Assembly (NCBI GenBank): GCA_002437285.1
Contig: DJOV01000003.1
Coordinates: forward strand, 1-33,298
DNA from: Prevotella sp. UBA6429
Lineage (GTDB): Bacteria > Bacteroidota > Bacteroidia > Bacteroidales > Bacteroidaceae
Reading direction: 5' to 3'
DNA length: 33,298 nt
The notes beneath the pieces are model-generated. The model ran no database searches, was not told where the DNA came from, and worked only from the letters and a program-made list of their open reading frames with translations. Each line of letters opens with the position of its first letter. Position 1 is the first letter of the stretch. This document shows, piece by piece, positions 8,022-16,739 of the stretch. Made by a program: the position numbers and the translations under genes.

Positions 8022-8750
8022 ATGAACATCATCGGACACATACACTCCATGGAGTCGTTTGGCACCGTCGACGGTCCCGGCATACGCTTCGTGGCCTTCA
8101 TGCAGGGATGTCCCCTGCGCTGCCAGTTCTGCCACAACCCCGACACCTGGGACCCGAAAGGCAAGTGCCAGTACGAACTCACGCCACAGCAACTGATGGA
8201 TGAGGTGTTGCGCTACCGCAGCTTCATCCGCACGGGTGGCGTCACCCTCTCCGGCGGCGAACCGCTCATGCAGGCCACCTTCGCCAAGGACTTTTTCGCC
8301 CTCTGCCGGGCCGAGGGCATCCACACAGCTCTCGACACCAGCGGCATCTACTGTTCGGAGACAGCCCTCGACGTGCTGCAATACACCGACCTCGCCCTGC
8401 TCGACATCAAGACCATGGACCCCGACCTCTACCCGCGGCTCACCGGCCAGCGGCAAGACCACAACCTGCGCTTCCTCGACGAGCTCCAGCAACGCGGCAT
8501 CCGCACATGGGTGCGCCATGTGGTGGTGCCAGGACTGACCGACGACGACGACTGGTTGCGCAGGCTGGGCGAGCATGTGGCCCGTTACAGTGTGGTGGAG
8601 AAGATAGAGGTGCTGCCTTATCACACCCTCGGCACGTTCAAGTATGCGAAGCTCGGCCTCACCTATCCTCTCGAGGGTATCGAGCCTCTCAGCGCCGAGC
8701 GCACGCAGGCCATCCGCCAGATGCTCTCCGCCTACAAGCCCTGCCTGTAA
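8022..8750 (+). CDS. pflA: Pyruvate formate-lyase activating enzyme (radical SAM)
   Basis: A 242-aa protein from the ATG at 8022. It uses S-adenosylmethionine and a [4Fe-4S] cluster to place the glycyl radical on PflB. The cluster motif CPLRCQFC gives Cys30, Cys34 and Cys37 (CxxxCxxC), and the SGGEP motif follows. The conserved family start HSMESFGTVDGPGIRFV sits at residue 8. An in-frame ATG at 7959 would begin inside the pflB-pflA hairpin and add 21 residues unlike the family, so 8022 is preferred. It is the second gene of the pfl unit. Confidence 0.95.
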   Translation: MNIIGHIHSMESFGTVDGPGIRFVAFMQGCPLRCQFCHNPDTWDPKGKCQYELTPQQLMDEVLRYRSFIRTGGVTLSGGEPLMQATFAKDFFALCRAEGIHTALDTSGIYCSETALDVLQYTDLALLDIKTMDPDLYPRLTGQRQDHNLRFLDELQQRGIRTWVRHVVVPGLTDDDDWLRRLGEHVARYSVVEKIEVLPYHTLGTFKYAKLGLTYPLEGIEPLSAERTQAIRQMLSAYKPCL

Positions 8751-8881
8751 AGCGGAGGAAGATAACGGGGGCTTGCCGATAACGGAAAAACATCGTGTTT
8801 TTTGCGACACTATTCACCATTCAACTTGCTGATAGCGAAAATGAACACGTCCGACCAGAACTTCTTTTTTTTGCCGATGAA

Positions 8882-8914
8882 CATTGCCATTTCAAGTTTT
8901 TTTGTATAACTTTG
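8882..8914 (+). promoter_or_regulatory. Candidate promoter of the structured RNA region
   Basis: TAACTTTG at 8907-8914 is an exact -7 element. ATTG at 8882-8885 with a 21-nt spacer is a 3/4 -33 box. The predicted start is near 8920. No credible ORF follows for about 680 nt, so the transcript is probably non-coding. Confidence 0.5.
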
Positions 8915-8919
8915 CAACC

Positions 8920-9290
8920 GACAAGGTTGCGACAGGGCTATCCCCTACAGCCAAAGAGAAACTTAAAATCATTTGCCAGACAGTAAAAATAAAGAAAAAA
9001 GCGCTTCCGGTGGTGAGGAACGAAGTCCCGCGCCACCGCACCTCAAGGGATGAACACTTGTTCCCAAGAGGCAAAGAAGGCATCGGTCGTTCGACCACTT
9101 AATAAAAATATAGAGCTCCAACTCTTGTTCTCCGATTTCGAATACCGCCAATATTCTACAACAACGAGAGCAAGCCGTAAGGAAGGCTCATGCCTACATA
9201 GGCGTGAGCCGTTCTGTGCTTGTCGTTGTTGTGGGTCACTTGGCGGTAACCTGAAATCAGCAAGCTACGAACGGTTAACGCCTTTTTTAT
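8920..9290 (+). ncRNA. Unidentified highly structured RNA (6S-like rod)
   Basis: No coding frame is convincing here, but nested complementarity is strong. From outside in: CTTG 9124/CAAG 9261; GATTTC 9134/GAAATC 9253; TACCGCCAA 9143/TTGGCGGTA 9240; ACAACAACGA 9158/TCGTTGTTGT 9223; CAAG 9171/CTTG 9219; and GGCTCATGCCT 9185/AGGCGTGAGCC 9200 with loop ACAT. This makes one rod of about 140 nt with a 10x8 internal bubble, reminiscent of 6S RNA. AAGGC 9077/GCCTT 9280 can close it, followed by a T-run (9283-9288) as terminator. Upstream hairpins lie at 9008-9038 (CGGTGG/CCACCG), 9041-9071 and 9085-9096. RNase P and tmRNA signatures were looked for and not seen. The 5' end is uncertain: near 8920 if the upstream promoter is used, about 9070 if only the rod is the mature RNA. 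Confidence 0.6.
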
Positions 9291-9334
9291 TTCAATTGTA
9301 CCACCATCTTAACGGGAACGTAATGCGGTCTGTT

Positions 9335-9597
9335 TAATTTTGCAGCCGAGTGGACTATGCGCCACATGGCGTTTCCCTCCTCTATATCTCTAAATGGGGA
9401 TAGTAAGGGTTTGGTTCTAAAAAGCGGAAGGCGGGAAGCCTCCGGGACGTCACTGGCCTTTGCGGACCGAAAACATCGGCGGACACCAAGGCAACGACAA
9501 GCGTCCCAAAGGGATTTCCGACAATCCGGTTTTTCAAAACTGGCCTTTCGATATTAGAGATGTAACTATAGAACTAATGGATTTTTAACAACAAAAA
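9335..9597 (+). promoter_or_regulatory. -7 element and long structured 5' leader of the BspA-like gene
   Basis: TAATTTTG at 9335-9342 fits the -7 element, without a clear -33 box. A start near 9349 leaves about 250 nt of untranslated leader. It contains several possible short stems, including GAAGGC/GCCTCC-type pairing near 9428-9442 and CCGGTTTT-tc-AAAACTGG near 9526-9543. No known riboswitch class is recognised. Confidence 0.35.
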
Positions 9598-11182
9598 ATG
9601 ATTAGAAAAATGTTTGGGCTGAGAGACTTCCGAAAGATGGTCTCCTGCCTGATGCTCATGATGGGCATGATGACGCTGTGCTTGCAAACGGCAAGCGCAC
9701 AAGAACAAGCTTATGTGACCTACGCCGACGGCACTCTGACCTTCGACTACGGTATGAAGCCCACATCCGGGCAGGTATTCAACTTGAACCTGGCGGCCAA
9801 TGACCCCGCATGGAAGACATTCAACCCCCAGGTGAATAAGGTCGTCTTCACCACCAACTTCAGCAAGGCACGACCCACAAGCCTTTCTTATTGGTTTGCA
9901 GATTGCAAAGACCTCAACGACATTGAGGGCATCGAAAACCTCAACACATCGAAGGTGGACCACTTCTTTTACACCTTCTTGAATTGCGAGAAGCTCACGA
10001 CGATAGACGTCACCCACTTCAACACGTCGAACGCCATCATCCTGGCAGGCTTGTTCGCAGGATGCAAGAGCCTCGCATCGATAGACGTTTCCCATTTTGA
10101 CACGAGAAAGGCGCAATGGACTTATTTCATGTTTCAGGGGTGCGAAAGTCTCACCACGCTCGACCTGCGCAGCTTCGACACGCAAAGCATCAACTACACG
10201 AACAGCATGTTCGCAGGATGCAGCCATCTCAAGAACCTCTATATCAGCGACAAGTTTGACCTATCGAAGGTTCCTGAAAAGCACAGTGTTTTGATGTTTT
10301 CCGGATGCGAGTCCATTGAGGGTGCTATTCCATACGACCCCAACTTCTACAGCGATGGCCAGGAAAAAGACGAGAAGCAGTTTGCCAACTACAAGACCGG
10401 GGTTCTGCCAGAAGGTCGTGGGCACCATGGGCGATGAGCTGATAGGAGCGGCCGGCGAGCCCTTGAGGATATGCGACCTGCAGCTCAAGGACAAGGTGAA
10501 GCTCAACATCACCGACACCGAGGTGGCAGGGGCAGCCAAGGCATCCTACACTCGCACGGTGACTTCCAGCTGGGGCACCCTCTGCCTGCCCTTCGCCATC
10601 GACGTGACCGACAAGGACAACGACTGCTACTTCTACCCGTTGAACAAGATAGAGCTCAGCAAGGGGCGCATACCCGTGAAGCGGATAACGTCGGGTGTGG
10701 TCGGCGCTGGCGTGCCGGTGTTCGTGAAACGCAAAAGCCATGGGCAAGACGCCATCCACGTGGTGGGCACACAGGGCGACAACGGCCTGGTGGGCCTGGC
10801 CAGCGCGCCCGTGAACGCCACGGAAGGCAACCGCCTCGTGGGCACGTTCGATGCGGTGGCGGCTCCGTCAGACGCTTACTTCATCGCCAAGGATAGGTTC
10901 CGTCTCGTGTCCGACTATGCTGGGAAAGACAACACCAAGGGTGTCAAGGTCTATGGCTATCGCGCTTACATCATCGCGGACGAGACGGCATCGGCAAAAC
11001 CCTCCTCACTGGGCATCGACGAGAATGACGAGCCGACAAGCATCGGAGGCGTGACGGGTGTCGACGACAACAACGACAACGTGGCATATTTCGACGCGCA
11101 AGGACGCAAGCTGAGCGGCCCACGCAAGGGTCTCAACATTGTCAGGACAGGGCAGCTCGTCAGAAAGGTGGTCATCAAATAA
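9598..11182 (+). pseudogene. BspA-like leucine-rich-repeat surface protein with a one-base frameshift
   Basis: The first frame (9598-10437) starts with a signal peptide ending QTASAQ. It then has about five DUF285/BspA-type repeats of the form MFxGCxSLxxIDVSxFDT (residues about 95-235). It ends in unrelated residues. The second frame continues from about 10410 to 11182 with QKVVGTMGDELIGAAGEPL, a beta-rich region, and the C-terminal AYFDAQGRKLSGPRKGLNIV common to secreted Prevotella proteins. One extra C in CTGCCAGAAG (10408-10409) explains the switch: CTG CAG AAG would restore VLQKVV. Intact, it would be a secreted adhesin-like protein of about 527 aa. A sequencing error or phase variation are alternatives; the CC run is too short for an obvious slippage tract. 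The 62-aa ORF at 11201 follows closely. Confidence 0.75.
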
Positions 11183-11200
11183 ACAGGGGAGGAAAAGATC

Positions 11201-11389
11201 ATGAAGAAGAAAAACTATGTAAAACCGCAGTCGGAGCGCATACAGGTCATGGCGCCGCACCTGCTCTCAAGTTCAGAATACATCTACAAGGGAACGCCCA
11301 ATGGCGACGGTGGGGACAGTGAAGACCCCGACAAGGAGAATTGGCTCAACCCCCGCGGTGACACGGGCGACTACTGGTTGGCTGAGTGA
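11201..11389 (+). CDS. Small acidic protein of unknown function
   Basis: A 62-aa ORF, 18 nt after the BspA-like gene and before two terminator hairpins, so it is probably co-transcribed. It starts MKKKNYVKPQSERIQV and has an acidic Gly/Asp-rich second half (GDGGDSEDPDKENW) ending WLAE. Short ORFs with a basic KKKxYxKPxxE head are familiar in Prevotella next to secreted proteins, but I know of no function. There is no signal peptide, cysteine or transmembrane helix. The predicted length is below usual gene-calling confidence, so context is the main support. Confidence 0.6.
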   Translation: MKKKNYVKPQSERIQVMAPHLLSSSEYIYKGTPNGDGGDSEDPDKENWLNPRGDTGDYWLAE

Positions 11390-11455
11390 CGACACCCGCG
11401 GCGGAAGTCACGCAGCGGGACAGGCTCCGCGAATCACATGAAGGCTTTCTGAAAA

Positions 11456-11479
11456 CCAGCCTTTGAAAAGCTGGCTTTT
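11456..11479 (+). terminator. Rho-independent-like terminator
   Basis: CCAGC-c-TTT-ga-AAA-GCTGG hairpin at 11456-11474, followed by CTTTT. It ends the BspA-like/62-aa unit. Confidence 0.6.
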
Positions 11480-11494
11480 AGAGCCCTTCTGAAA

Positions 11495-11549
11495 ACAGCA
11501 ATCGGCAAGCAACGAGGTGGGATGCACCTCATTGTTTGCCGATTGCTGT
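11495..11549. terminator. Strong bidirectional hairpin between convergent units
   Basis: ACAGCAATCGGCAAGCA...GAGGTG pairs with CACCTC...TGTTTGCCGATTGCTGT, a stem of more than 20 bp with a GGATG loop. It lies between the BspA unit (plus) and trpG (minus), with A/T-rich flanks on both sides, so it can serve both directions. Nothing gene-like is seen in 11550-11746 apart from a weak GGCCTG/CAGGCC hairpin at 11702-11719 downstream of trpG. Confidence 0.75.
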
Positions 11550-11746
11550 ATTTTATCGCATCTTGGCGACTGCAAACATAATGGGACTTGCCAATAACGG
11601 CACATCATCATCCTTTTTACCTCAAGCGGCCTTGCGGAACAACCGCACAAGGGCGACCAAGCTACCGCCCGCCCCATCATCACAGGATAAAACGGTGAGA
11701 AGGCCTGCCTTCACAGGCCCACACGGGTCATTGGAGAGACGGGCGG

Positions 11747-12349
11747 CTACAGTTCCAACCAGTTTTTCACGATGGTTGCGCCCTCAGGCGTCAGGACACT
11801 CTCGGGATGAAACTGTATTCCGTGGATGTTGTAGTGGCGGTGGCGCAACGCCATGATCTGCCCGTCGTCGCTCATGGCCGTCACCTCCAGGCTGTCGGGG
11901 AAGCCCGTGCGGTCCACCACCCAACTGTGGTAGCGGCCCATGACGATGCGCTTGGGCATGCCCGCGAAAATGGGGTCGTTGCCAAACTGCGTGCCCTCGG
12001 TGGCCACGCCGTGGTATACCTCAGCGAGGTTGGTCAGATGGCCGCCAAAGACCTCGCCGATGGCCTGGTGGCCCAGGCACACGCCCAGCATGGGCTTGCG
12101 GCCGGCATAGGTGCGGATCACGTCCATCAGCAGTCCCGCCTCCTCAGGAATACCCGGTCCGGGCGAGAGGATGATCTTGGAGAAAGGCTCCAGCTGGTTG
12201 AGCGTGAACTGGTCGTTGCGATAGACCTCTACCGAGGCACCCAACTGGCGGACGAGGTGTGCGAGATTGTAGGTGAACGAGTCGTAGTTGTCGACGATCA
12301 CCACCCGTTGTGCCTGAGCGTCCCCGTGTCTGTTATTTTCATTCATCAT
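11747..12349 (-). CDS. trpG: Anthranilate synthase component II (glutamine amidotransferase)
   Basis: A 200-aa class-I glutamine amidotransferase that supplies ammonia to TrpE for anthranilate synthesis. Motifs: VIVDNYDSFTYNL at the N-terminus, SPGPGIP, the nucleophile Cys in GVCLGHQAIGEV, and the His-Glu pair in GIQFHPES. The start is ATG 12349, with a second ATG directly after; longer upstream frames run into trpE in another frame. It is the last gene of the trp operon, 74 nt after trpE. Confidence 0.95.
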   Translation of the reverse strand: MMNENNRHGDAQAQRVVIVDNYDSFTYNLAHLVRQLGASVEVYRNDQFTLNQLEPFSKIILSPGPGIPEEAGLLMDVIRTYAGRKPMLGVCLGHQAIGEVFGGHLTNLAEVYHGVATEGTQFGNDPIFAGMPKRIVMGRYHSWVVDRTGFPDSLEVTAMSDDGQIMALRHRHYNIHGIQFHPESVLTPEGATIVKNWLEL

Positions 12350-12423
12350 TGTTGCTTCTTTTTTTTGTGGTCGTTTGTAGTACCCGTCATACGTTTGTTT
12401 GTCAAGGCCTTGCCTGTGCCCGC

Positions 12424-13857
12424 TTACAGTGTCTCCGCTATCTTGACCGCCTTCATGAGCGCCCCCAGCTTGTTGTTGCTCTCCTCCAGCTCGTAGTTGT
12501 CGTTGCTCTTTGCCACGACACCCGAGCCCGCCTGGAACCACAGCTCCCCGTTGCGCGAGATGAAGGTGCGTATCACGATGGCCTGGTTGAGGTCGCCGTT
12601 CAGTCCGATGAAGCCGATGCATCCGCCATAGGCACCGCGGTTATGGGGCTCCATCTCCGAGATGAGCTGCATGGCCCGCACCTTCGGCGCGCCCGACAGC
12701 GTGCCGGCGGGGAACGTGTCAAAGAACGCCTTGATGGGGTCGGCTCCCTCGTTGAGCGTGCCGCTGACGCGGCTCACGAGGTGTATGACATGGCTGTAGA
12801 ACTGCATGTCCTTGTAGAAGTCGACCTTCACGTCGTGACAGTTGCGGCTGAGGTCGTTGCGCGCCAGGTCGACGAGCATCACGTGCTCGGCGTTTTCCTT
12901 AGGGTCGTTTCGCAGGAACTCAGCGTTGCGGCGGTCCTGCTCAGGATTGCCCGTGCGCCTGGTGGTGCCTGCTATGGGATCGATGTAGGAGCGGTTCGCC
13001 ACGATGCGGTTGTGGGTCTCGGGCGAGGAGCCGAAGATGCGGAAGCCTCCGAAGTCGAAATAGAACAGGTAAGGTGACGGGTTGATGCTGCGCAAGGCTC
13101 GGTAGAGCTTGAAGTCGTCGCCCTCGTAGCGCTGCACGAAGCGCCGCGAGATGACGATCTGGAACACGTCGCCCCGCAGGCAATGCTTCACGCATCGACG
13201 GATGTTGGCCTTGTGCTCCTCATCGGTGAGTGTCGAGGTGCGCTCGCCCACGGGGTGGAAGCCATAGGGCTTCACGTTGGCGCGGCCGGCAGCCATCTCC
13301 AGCTTGTCAAGGCGTGCGTCGGCATCTTCGCCATCAGACGCCAGGGTCACGAAGACCATGGTGTTGTTGAAGTGGTCGAAGACGATGAGGTCACGATACA
13401 TAATGTAATAGATATCGGGCGCATCGTTTTTCTCCATCGTGGTGTCCTTCACGTTGATGTTCTCAAAGTAGCGCACCGCATTGAACGACGTGTAGCCGTA
13501 GATGCCGCAGTAACACGCCTCGTCACCCTCCACGTGGAAGCGGCGGAGGAAGCGTCCGAAGGCTTCGGCGATGGCCACCTTGGACGCCTCGCCCTTGGCG
13601 GGGCCGGTGGGCGGCAGCGTCTCCTCGGTGCGCGAGCCGTCGGGATAGGTGCAGATCACCTGGCCGTGGGCCACGGCGATGGAGGCCATGGGGTTGATGC
13701 CTATGAAGGAGCGCGAGTTGTCGTTGCCGTGATAGTCGGAACTCTCCATGAGCGCCGACTGTGGGTAGAGGTCACGCAAGCGCAGGTAGATGCCGACAGG
13801 CGTGTAGAGGTCGGCCAGGATCTTGCGCGAGTGGGTGCGATAGTCAAAAGTTTCCAT
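12424..13857 (-). CDS. trpE: Anthranilate synthase component I
   Basis: A 477-aa chorismate-utilising enzyme that forms anthranilate from chorismate with TrpG. The N-terminal half carries LMESSDY, matching the LLES-type tryptophan feedback site. The C-terminal catalytic half has DPIAGTTRRTG, HVMLVDLARNDLSR and SGAPKVRAM. The start ATG 13857 overlaps the end of trpB by 14 nt, indicating translational coupling; a longer frame to 13911 adds residues unlike the family. Confidence 0.96.
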   Translation of the reverse strand: METFDYRTHSRKILADLYTPVGIYLRLRDLYPQSALMESSDYHGNDNSRSFIGINPMASIAVAHGQVICTYPDGSRTEETLPPTGPAKGEASKVAIAEAFGRFLRRFHVEGDEACYCGIYGYTSFNAVRYFENINVKDTTMEKNDAPDIYYIMYRDLIVFDHFNNTMVFVTLASDGEDADARLDKLEMAAGRANVKPYGFHPVGERTSTLTDEEHKANIRRCVKHCLRGDVFQIVISRRFVQRYEGDDFKLYRALRSINPSPYLFYFDFGGFRIFGSSPETHNRIVANRSYIDPIAGTTRRTGNPEQDRRNAEFLRNDPKENAEHVMLVDLARNDLSRNCHDVKVDFYKDMQFYSHVIHLVSRVSGTLNEGADPIKAFFDTFPAGTLSGAPKVRAMQLISEMEPHNRGAYGGCIGFIGLNGDLNQAIVIRTFISRNGELWFQAGSGVVAKSNDNYELEESNNKLGALMKAVKIAETL

Positions 13858-15061
13858 ATTCCTTTGCCATTTGTTTGTTGTTGAGATAGGTCTCCACATC
13901 CTTGTCGCCACGTCCCGACACGGTGAGCACCACCACGTCAGAGGGGTTGAAGTGGAGCTTCTTCAGTGCCGCCACGGCGTGCGCGCTCTCGATGGCAGGT
14001 ATGATGCCCTCCATGCGTGTGAGCTCATAGCCGGCGTAGATGGCCTCGTCATCATTGATGGCCAGCACCTGCTCGCGCCCCTGCTGGGCCAGATGGGCGT
14101 GCATGGGGCCTATGCCCGGATAGTCGAGACCGGCCGAGATGGTGAAGGCCTCCTCGATCTGTCCGTCGTCGGTCTGCATCACCAGGGTACGCGCGCCGTG
14201 GATGATGCCCTCTGTGCCGCAGTGTATGGTGGCCGCAGTGTGGTCGGTGTCGATGCCGTGGCCGCCCGCCTCCGCCAGCACGATCTTCACGCGCTCATCG
14301 TCGACATAGTGATAGATGGTTCCGGCGGCGTTGCTGCCTCCACCCACGCAGGCGATGAGGTAGTCGGGATAGTCGCGTCCCACCTTCTCCTCGAGCTGCC
14401 ACTTCAGCTCCTTCGAGATGACGCTCTGCATCTTGGCCACGATGTCGGGATAGGGGTGCGGGCCCATGGTCGAGCCGACGATGTAGAACGTGTCGTCAGG
14501 ATGGCAGCACCAGTCGCGGATGGCCTGCGAGCAGGCATCACTGAGTGTCATGTTGCCTGTGCGCACGGGGTTGACCTTGGCTCCCAGCATCTTCATGCGC
14601 TCCACGTTGGTGTGCTGGCGCTCCACGTCGGTGGCACCCATGAATATCTCACAGTCCATGTCCATCAGCGCGCACACCGTGGCCGTGGCCACACCGTGCT
14701 GGCCGGCGCCTGTCTCGGCGATGATGCGCCGCTTGCCCATCTTCTTGGCCAGCAGGATCTGGCCGATGGTGTTGTTGATCTTGTGTGCGCCGGTATGGTT
14801 GAGGTCCTCGCGCTTGAGATAGAGCTGGCAGCCATACTTCGCGCTCATGCGCTTGGCGAAGTAGAGCGGTGAGGGGCGTCCCACGTAGTCCTTGAGCAGC
14901 GACTCGTACTCGCGCTGAAACTCCTCGCTCTGTATGATGGGCAGGTAGGCGTCTTGCAAGTCGTGCACACACTTGTAGAGAATCTCGGGAACATAGGCAC
15001 CGCCAAACTGTCCGTAGAAACCGGCGGTGGTGGGGTTGATGGTATCTTTAGGGTTTGCCAT
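13844..15061 (-). CDS. trpB: Tryptophan synthase beta chain
   Basis: A 405-aa PLP enzyme that joins indole and serine to tryptophan. The PLP lysine is in GAHKINNTIGQ, the phosphate loop in GGGSNAAG, and the substrate region in AETGAGQHGVA. The length is normal. It overlaps trpE by 14 nt and is preceded 73 nt upstream by trpA, with a GC-rich hairpin in that gap. In the Bacteroides order I know, trpB heads the operon; here it is internal. Confidence 0.97.
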   Translation of the reverse strand: MANPKDTINPTTAGFYGQFGGAYVPEILYKCVHDLQDAYLPIIQSEEFQREYESLLKDYVGRPSPLYFAKRMSAKYGCQLYLKREDLNHTGAHKINNTIGQILLAKKMGKRRIIAETGAGQHGVATATVCALMDMDCEIFMGATDVERQHTNVERMKMLGAKVNPVRTGNMTLSDACSQAIRDWCCHPDDTFYIVGSTMGPHPYPDIVAKMQSVISKELKWQLEEKVGRDYPDYLIACVGGGSNAAGTIYHYVDDERVKIVLAEAGGHGIDTDHTAATIHCGTEGIIHGARTLVMQTDDGQIEEAFTISAGLDYPGIGPMHAHLAQQGREQVLAINDDEAIYAGYELTRMEGIIPAIESAHAVAALKKLHFNPSDVVVLTVSGRGDKDVETYLNNKQMAKEYGNF

Positions 15062-15103
15062 GATGATCGTGTTATGTTGTTTGTTGTGGGTGAATGTGTT
15101 GTG

Positions 15104-15126
15104 GGCGACGGTGTGTGGCCGTCGCC
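15104..15126 (-). other. GC-rich hairpin in the trpA-trpB gap
   Basis: GGCGACGG pairs with CCGTCGCC around a 7-nt loop, 8 perfect bp, without a T-run. It sits in the 73-nt gap, the one adjacency that differs from the usual Bacteroidetes operon. It could be an RNA-processing or pausing site, or a relic of a former terminator. Confidence 0.5.
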
Positions 15127-15134
15127 ATGGGGCG

Positions 15135-15941
15135 CTATTGCCCGAGCGCGTCGTAGAGCCGGTCGATGGCCTTGTCAGGATCGTGCGTCTCGTTGAGCAG
15201 CGTCACAAACTTGCTGCCGATGATGGCGCCAGCCGCGTTGGCCTGTGCGCTCTGCAGGGTCTGCTTGTTGGAGATGCCGAAGCCGATCATGCGCGGATTG
15301 TGGAGGTTCATGGCGTTGATGCGTTCGAAGTAGGAGACCTTCTTCTCGTCGAAACCGCTCTGCGCGCCGGTGACACTGGCCGACGAGACCATGTAGATGA
15401 AGCCGTCGGTGTTGTCGTCGATGAAACGCACGCGTTCCTCCGATGTCTCGGGAGTGATCATCATGATGACGCGCACGTCATACTTGTCGGCGATGGGCTT
15501 CACCACGTCCATGTAGTCCTGGAAGGGCAAGTCGGGGATGATGCAGCCGCTGACGCCACTCTCGACGCAGCTCTGGAAGAAAGCCTCGATGCCATAGTGC
15601 ATGACCACGTTGAGGTAGCCCATGAGCACCAGCGGGATGGTGACCTCATCCTTGATGGCCTTCAGTTGGCCGAAGAGCAGGCGGAGCGTCATGCCGTTCT
15701 TGAGTGCCACGGTGCCCGCGCCCTGCACCACAGGGCCGTCGGCCAGCGGGTCGCTGAAGGGGATGCCCACCTCGATCATCGAGATGCCACGCCGCTGGAG
15801 CGTGAGGATGGTGCGGGCGGTCATGTCAAGCTCAGGACAGCCTGCGCAGAAGTATAGGGAGAGCAGCTTGCCTGGCAGTGAGGGCGTGGCAGCGCCACGC
15901 TCAGCGAGCGGCGAAGCGAAGAGTTGGTTGATCTTGTTCAT
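15135..15941 (-). CDS. trpA: Tryptophan synthase alpha chain
   Basis: A 268-aa TIM-barrel lyase that cleaves indole-3-glycerol phosphate to indole and channels it to TrpB. The catalytic Glu is in EVGIPFSDP and the Asp in DPLADGPVVQ; the phosphate site includes GFGISN and GSKFV. Typical length. It follows trpF after 54 nt that include a short GT dinucleotide run. Confidence 0.97.
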   Translation of the reverse strand: MNKINQLFASPLAERGAATPSLPGKLLSLYFCAGCPELDMTARTILTLQRRGISMIEVGIPFSDPLADGPVVQGAGTVALKNGMTLRLLFGQLKAIKDEVTIPLVLMGYLNVVMHYGIEAFFQSCVESGVSGCIIPDLPFQDYMDVVKPIADKYDVRVIMMITPETSEERVRFIDDNTDGFIYMVSSASVTGAQSGFDEKKVSYFERINAMNLHNPRMIGFGISNKQTLQSAQANAAGAIIGSKFVTLLNETHDPDKAIDRLYDALGQ

Positions 15942-15995
15942 GATGGTTGTGTTGTAAGGTTGATGTGTGTGTGTGTGTTGTCAGGCGGGGAGCCG

Positions 15996-16739
15996 TCAGG
16001 CCCTCACCTGGTCGATGAAGGTACGCAGGCGTTCCACGTCCTTGCGGCCAGGCTCAGTCTCGAAGCGGCTGTTGAGGTCGATGCCGGCCAGCATCGGGTG
16101 GTCAAACTGCCTGACGCGCTCGGCGTCGTCGGGTCCGATGCCTCCGCTGAGCAGGAAAGGTGTGTGACCGTCGTAAGAAGCGAGCACGTCCCAGTCAAAC
16201 TGCCGCCCGCTGCCGCCCACTGTGGGGCACCGCGTGTCGAAGAGGAAGAGGTCGGCGTGACCTTCGTAGGCCTTGTATCGCGCCACGTCGTCCTTGGAGG
16301 CCACGCTGATGGCCTTGATGACCTTGATGTCAGGGGCGATGTCGGGTATGAGCGTGCGCTTGAGGTTGTCGATCATCACGGGACTTTCGTCTCCGTGGAG
16401 CTGGACATACGCCAACCGGTAGTTGTAGATGGCGGTGAGGATGGTCTGTGGCATCTCGTCGACGAAGACACCCACACGCCGGATGGCTGTCGGCTGCGAG
16501 ACGGTGGGGTGCGATCCTTGGGTGGCCTGCCGCAGGCGCTCCTCGCTGTAGTCGGGCAGGATGCCGGCCTTGGAGGAGATCATCTTCACGCAGCGTTTGG
16601 AGCCTGGCCAGAAGATGAAGCCCATGAGGTCGATGTCGAGTTGCGCCACGTCGCGTATGTTGTCCTTGTCGCGCATGCCGCATACCTTGATGAGCAGGCG
16701 GCGGGAGGCGGTGCTGTGGGGATGGGGTGATGGTGTCAT
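15996..16739 (-). CDS. trpF: Phosphoribosylanthranilate isomerase
   Basis: A 247-aa TIM barrel that isomerises phosphoribosylanthranilate to CdRP. The catalytic Cys is in KVCGMRD and the Asp in LFDTRCPTVGGSGRQFDW; phosphate binding is in LSGGI. The ATG at 16739 overlaps the trpC stop in an ATGA, so the two are coupled. The protein has a Ser/Pro/His-rich extension of about 15 residues before the barrel starts. An open frame extends upstream into trpC, but only the 16739 start gives a family-like product. Confidence 0.95.
   Translation of the reverse strand: MTPSPHPHSTASRRLLIKVCGMRDKDNIRDVAQLDIDLMGFIFWPGSKRCVKMISSKAGILPDYSEERLRQATQGSHPTVSQPTAIRRVGVFVDEMPQTILTAIYNYRLAYVQLHGDESPVMIDNLKRTLIPDIAPDIKVIKAISVASKDDVARYKAYEGHADLFLFDTRCPTVGGSGRQFDWDVLASYDGHTPFLLSGGIGPDDAERVRQFDHPMLAGIDLNSRFETEPGRKDVERLRTFIDQVRA

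Noticed and set aside
8920..9290. RNase P RNA or tmRNA
   Set aside because: No P4 signature (GAGGAAAGTCC), no ACAGAA region, no tag ORF ending in ALAA and no tRNA-like end.
10400..10437. Programmed frameshift in the BspA-like gene
   Set aside because: There is no slippery heptamer, only a CC pair, so a mutation or sequencing error is simpler.
15960..15980. GT dinucleotide run between trpF and trpA as a phase-variable tract
   Set aside because: It is short, lies in a spacer and would not change any frame.
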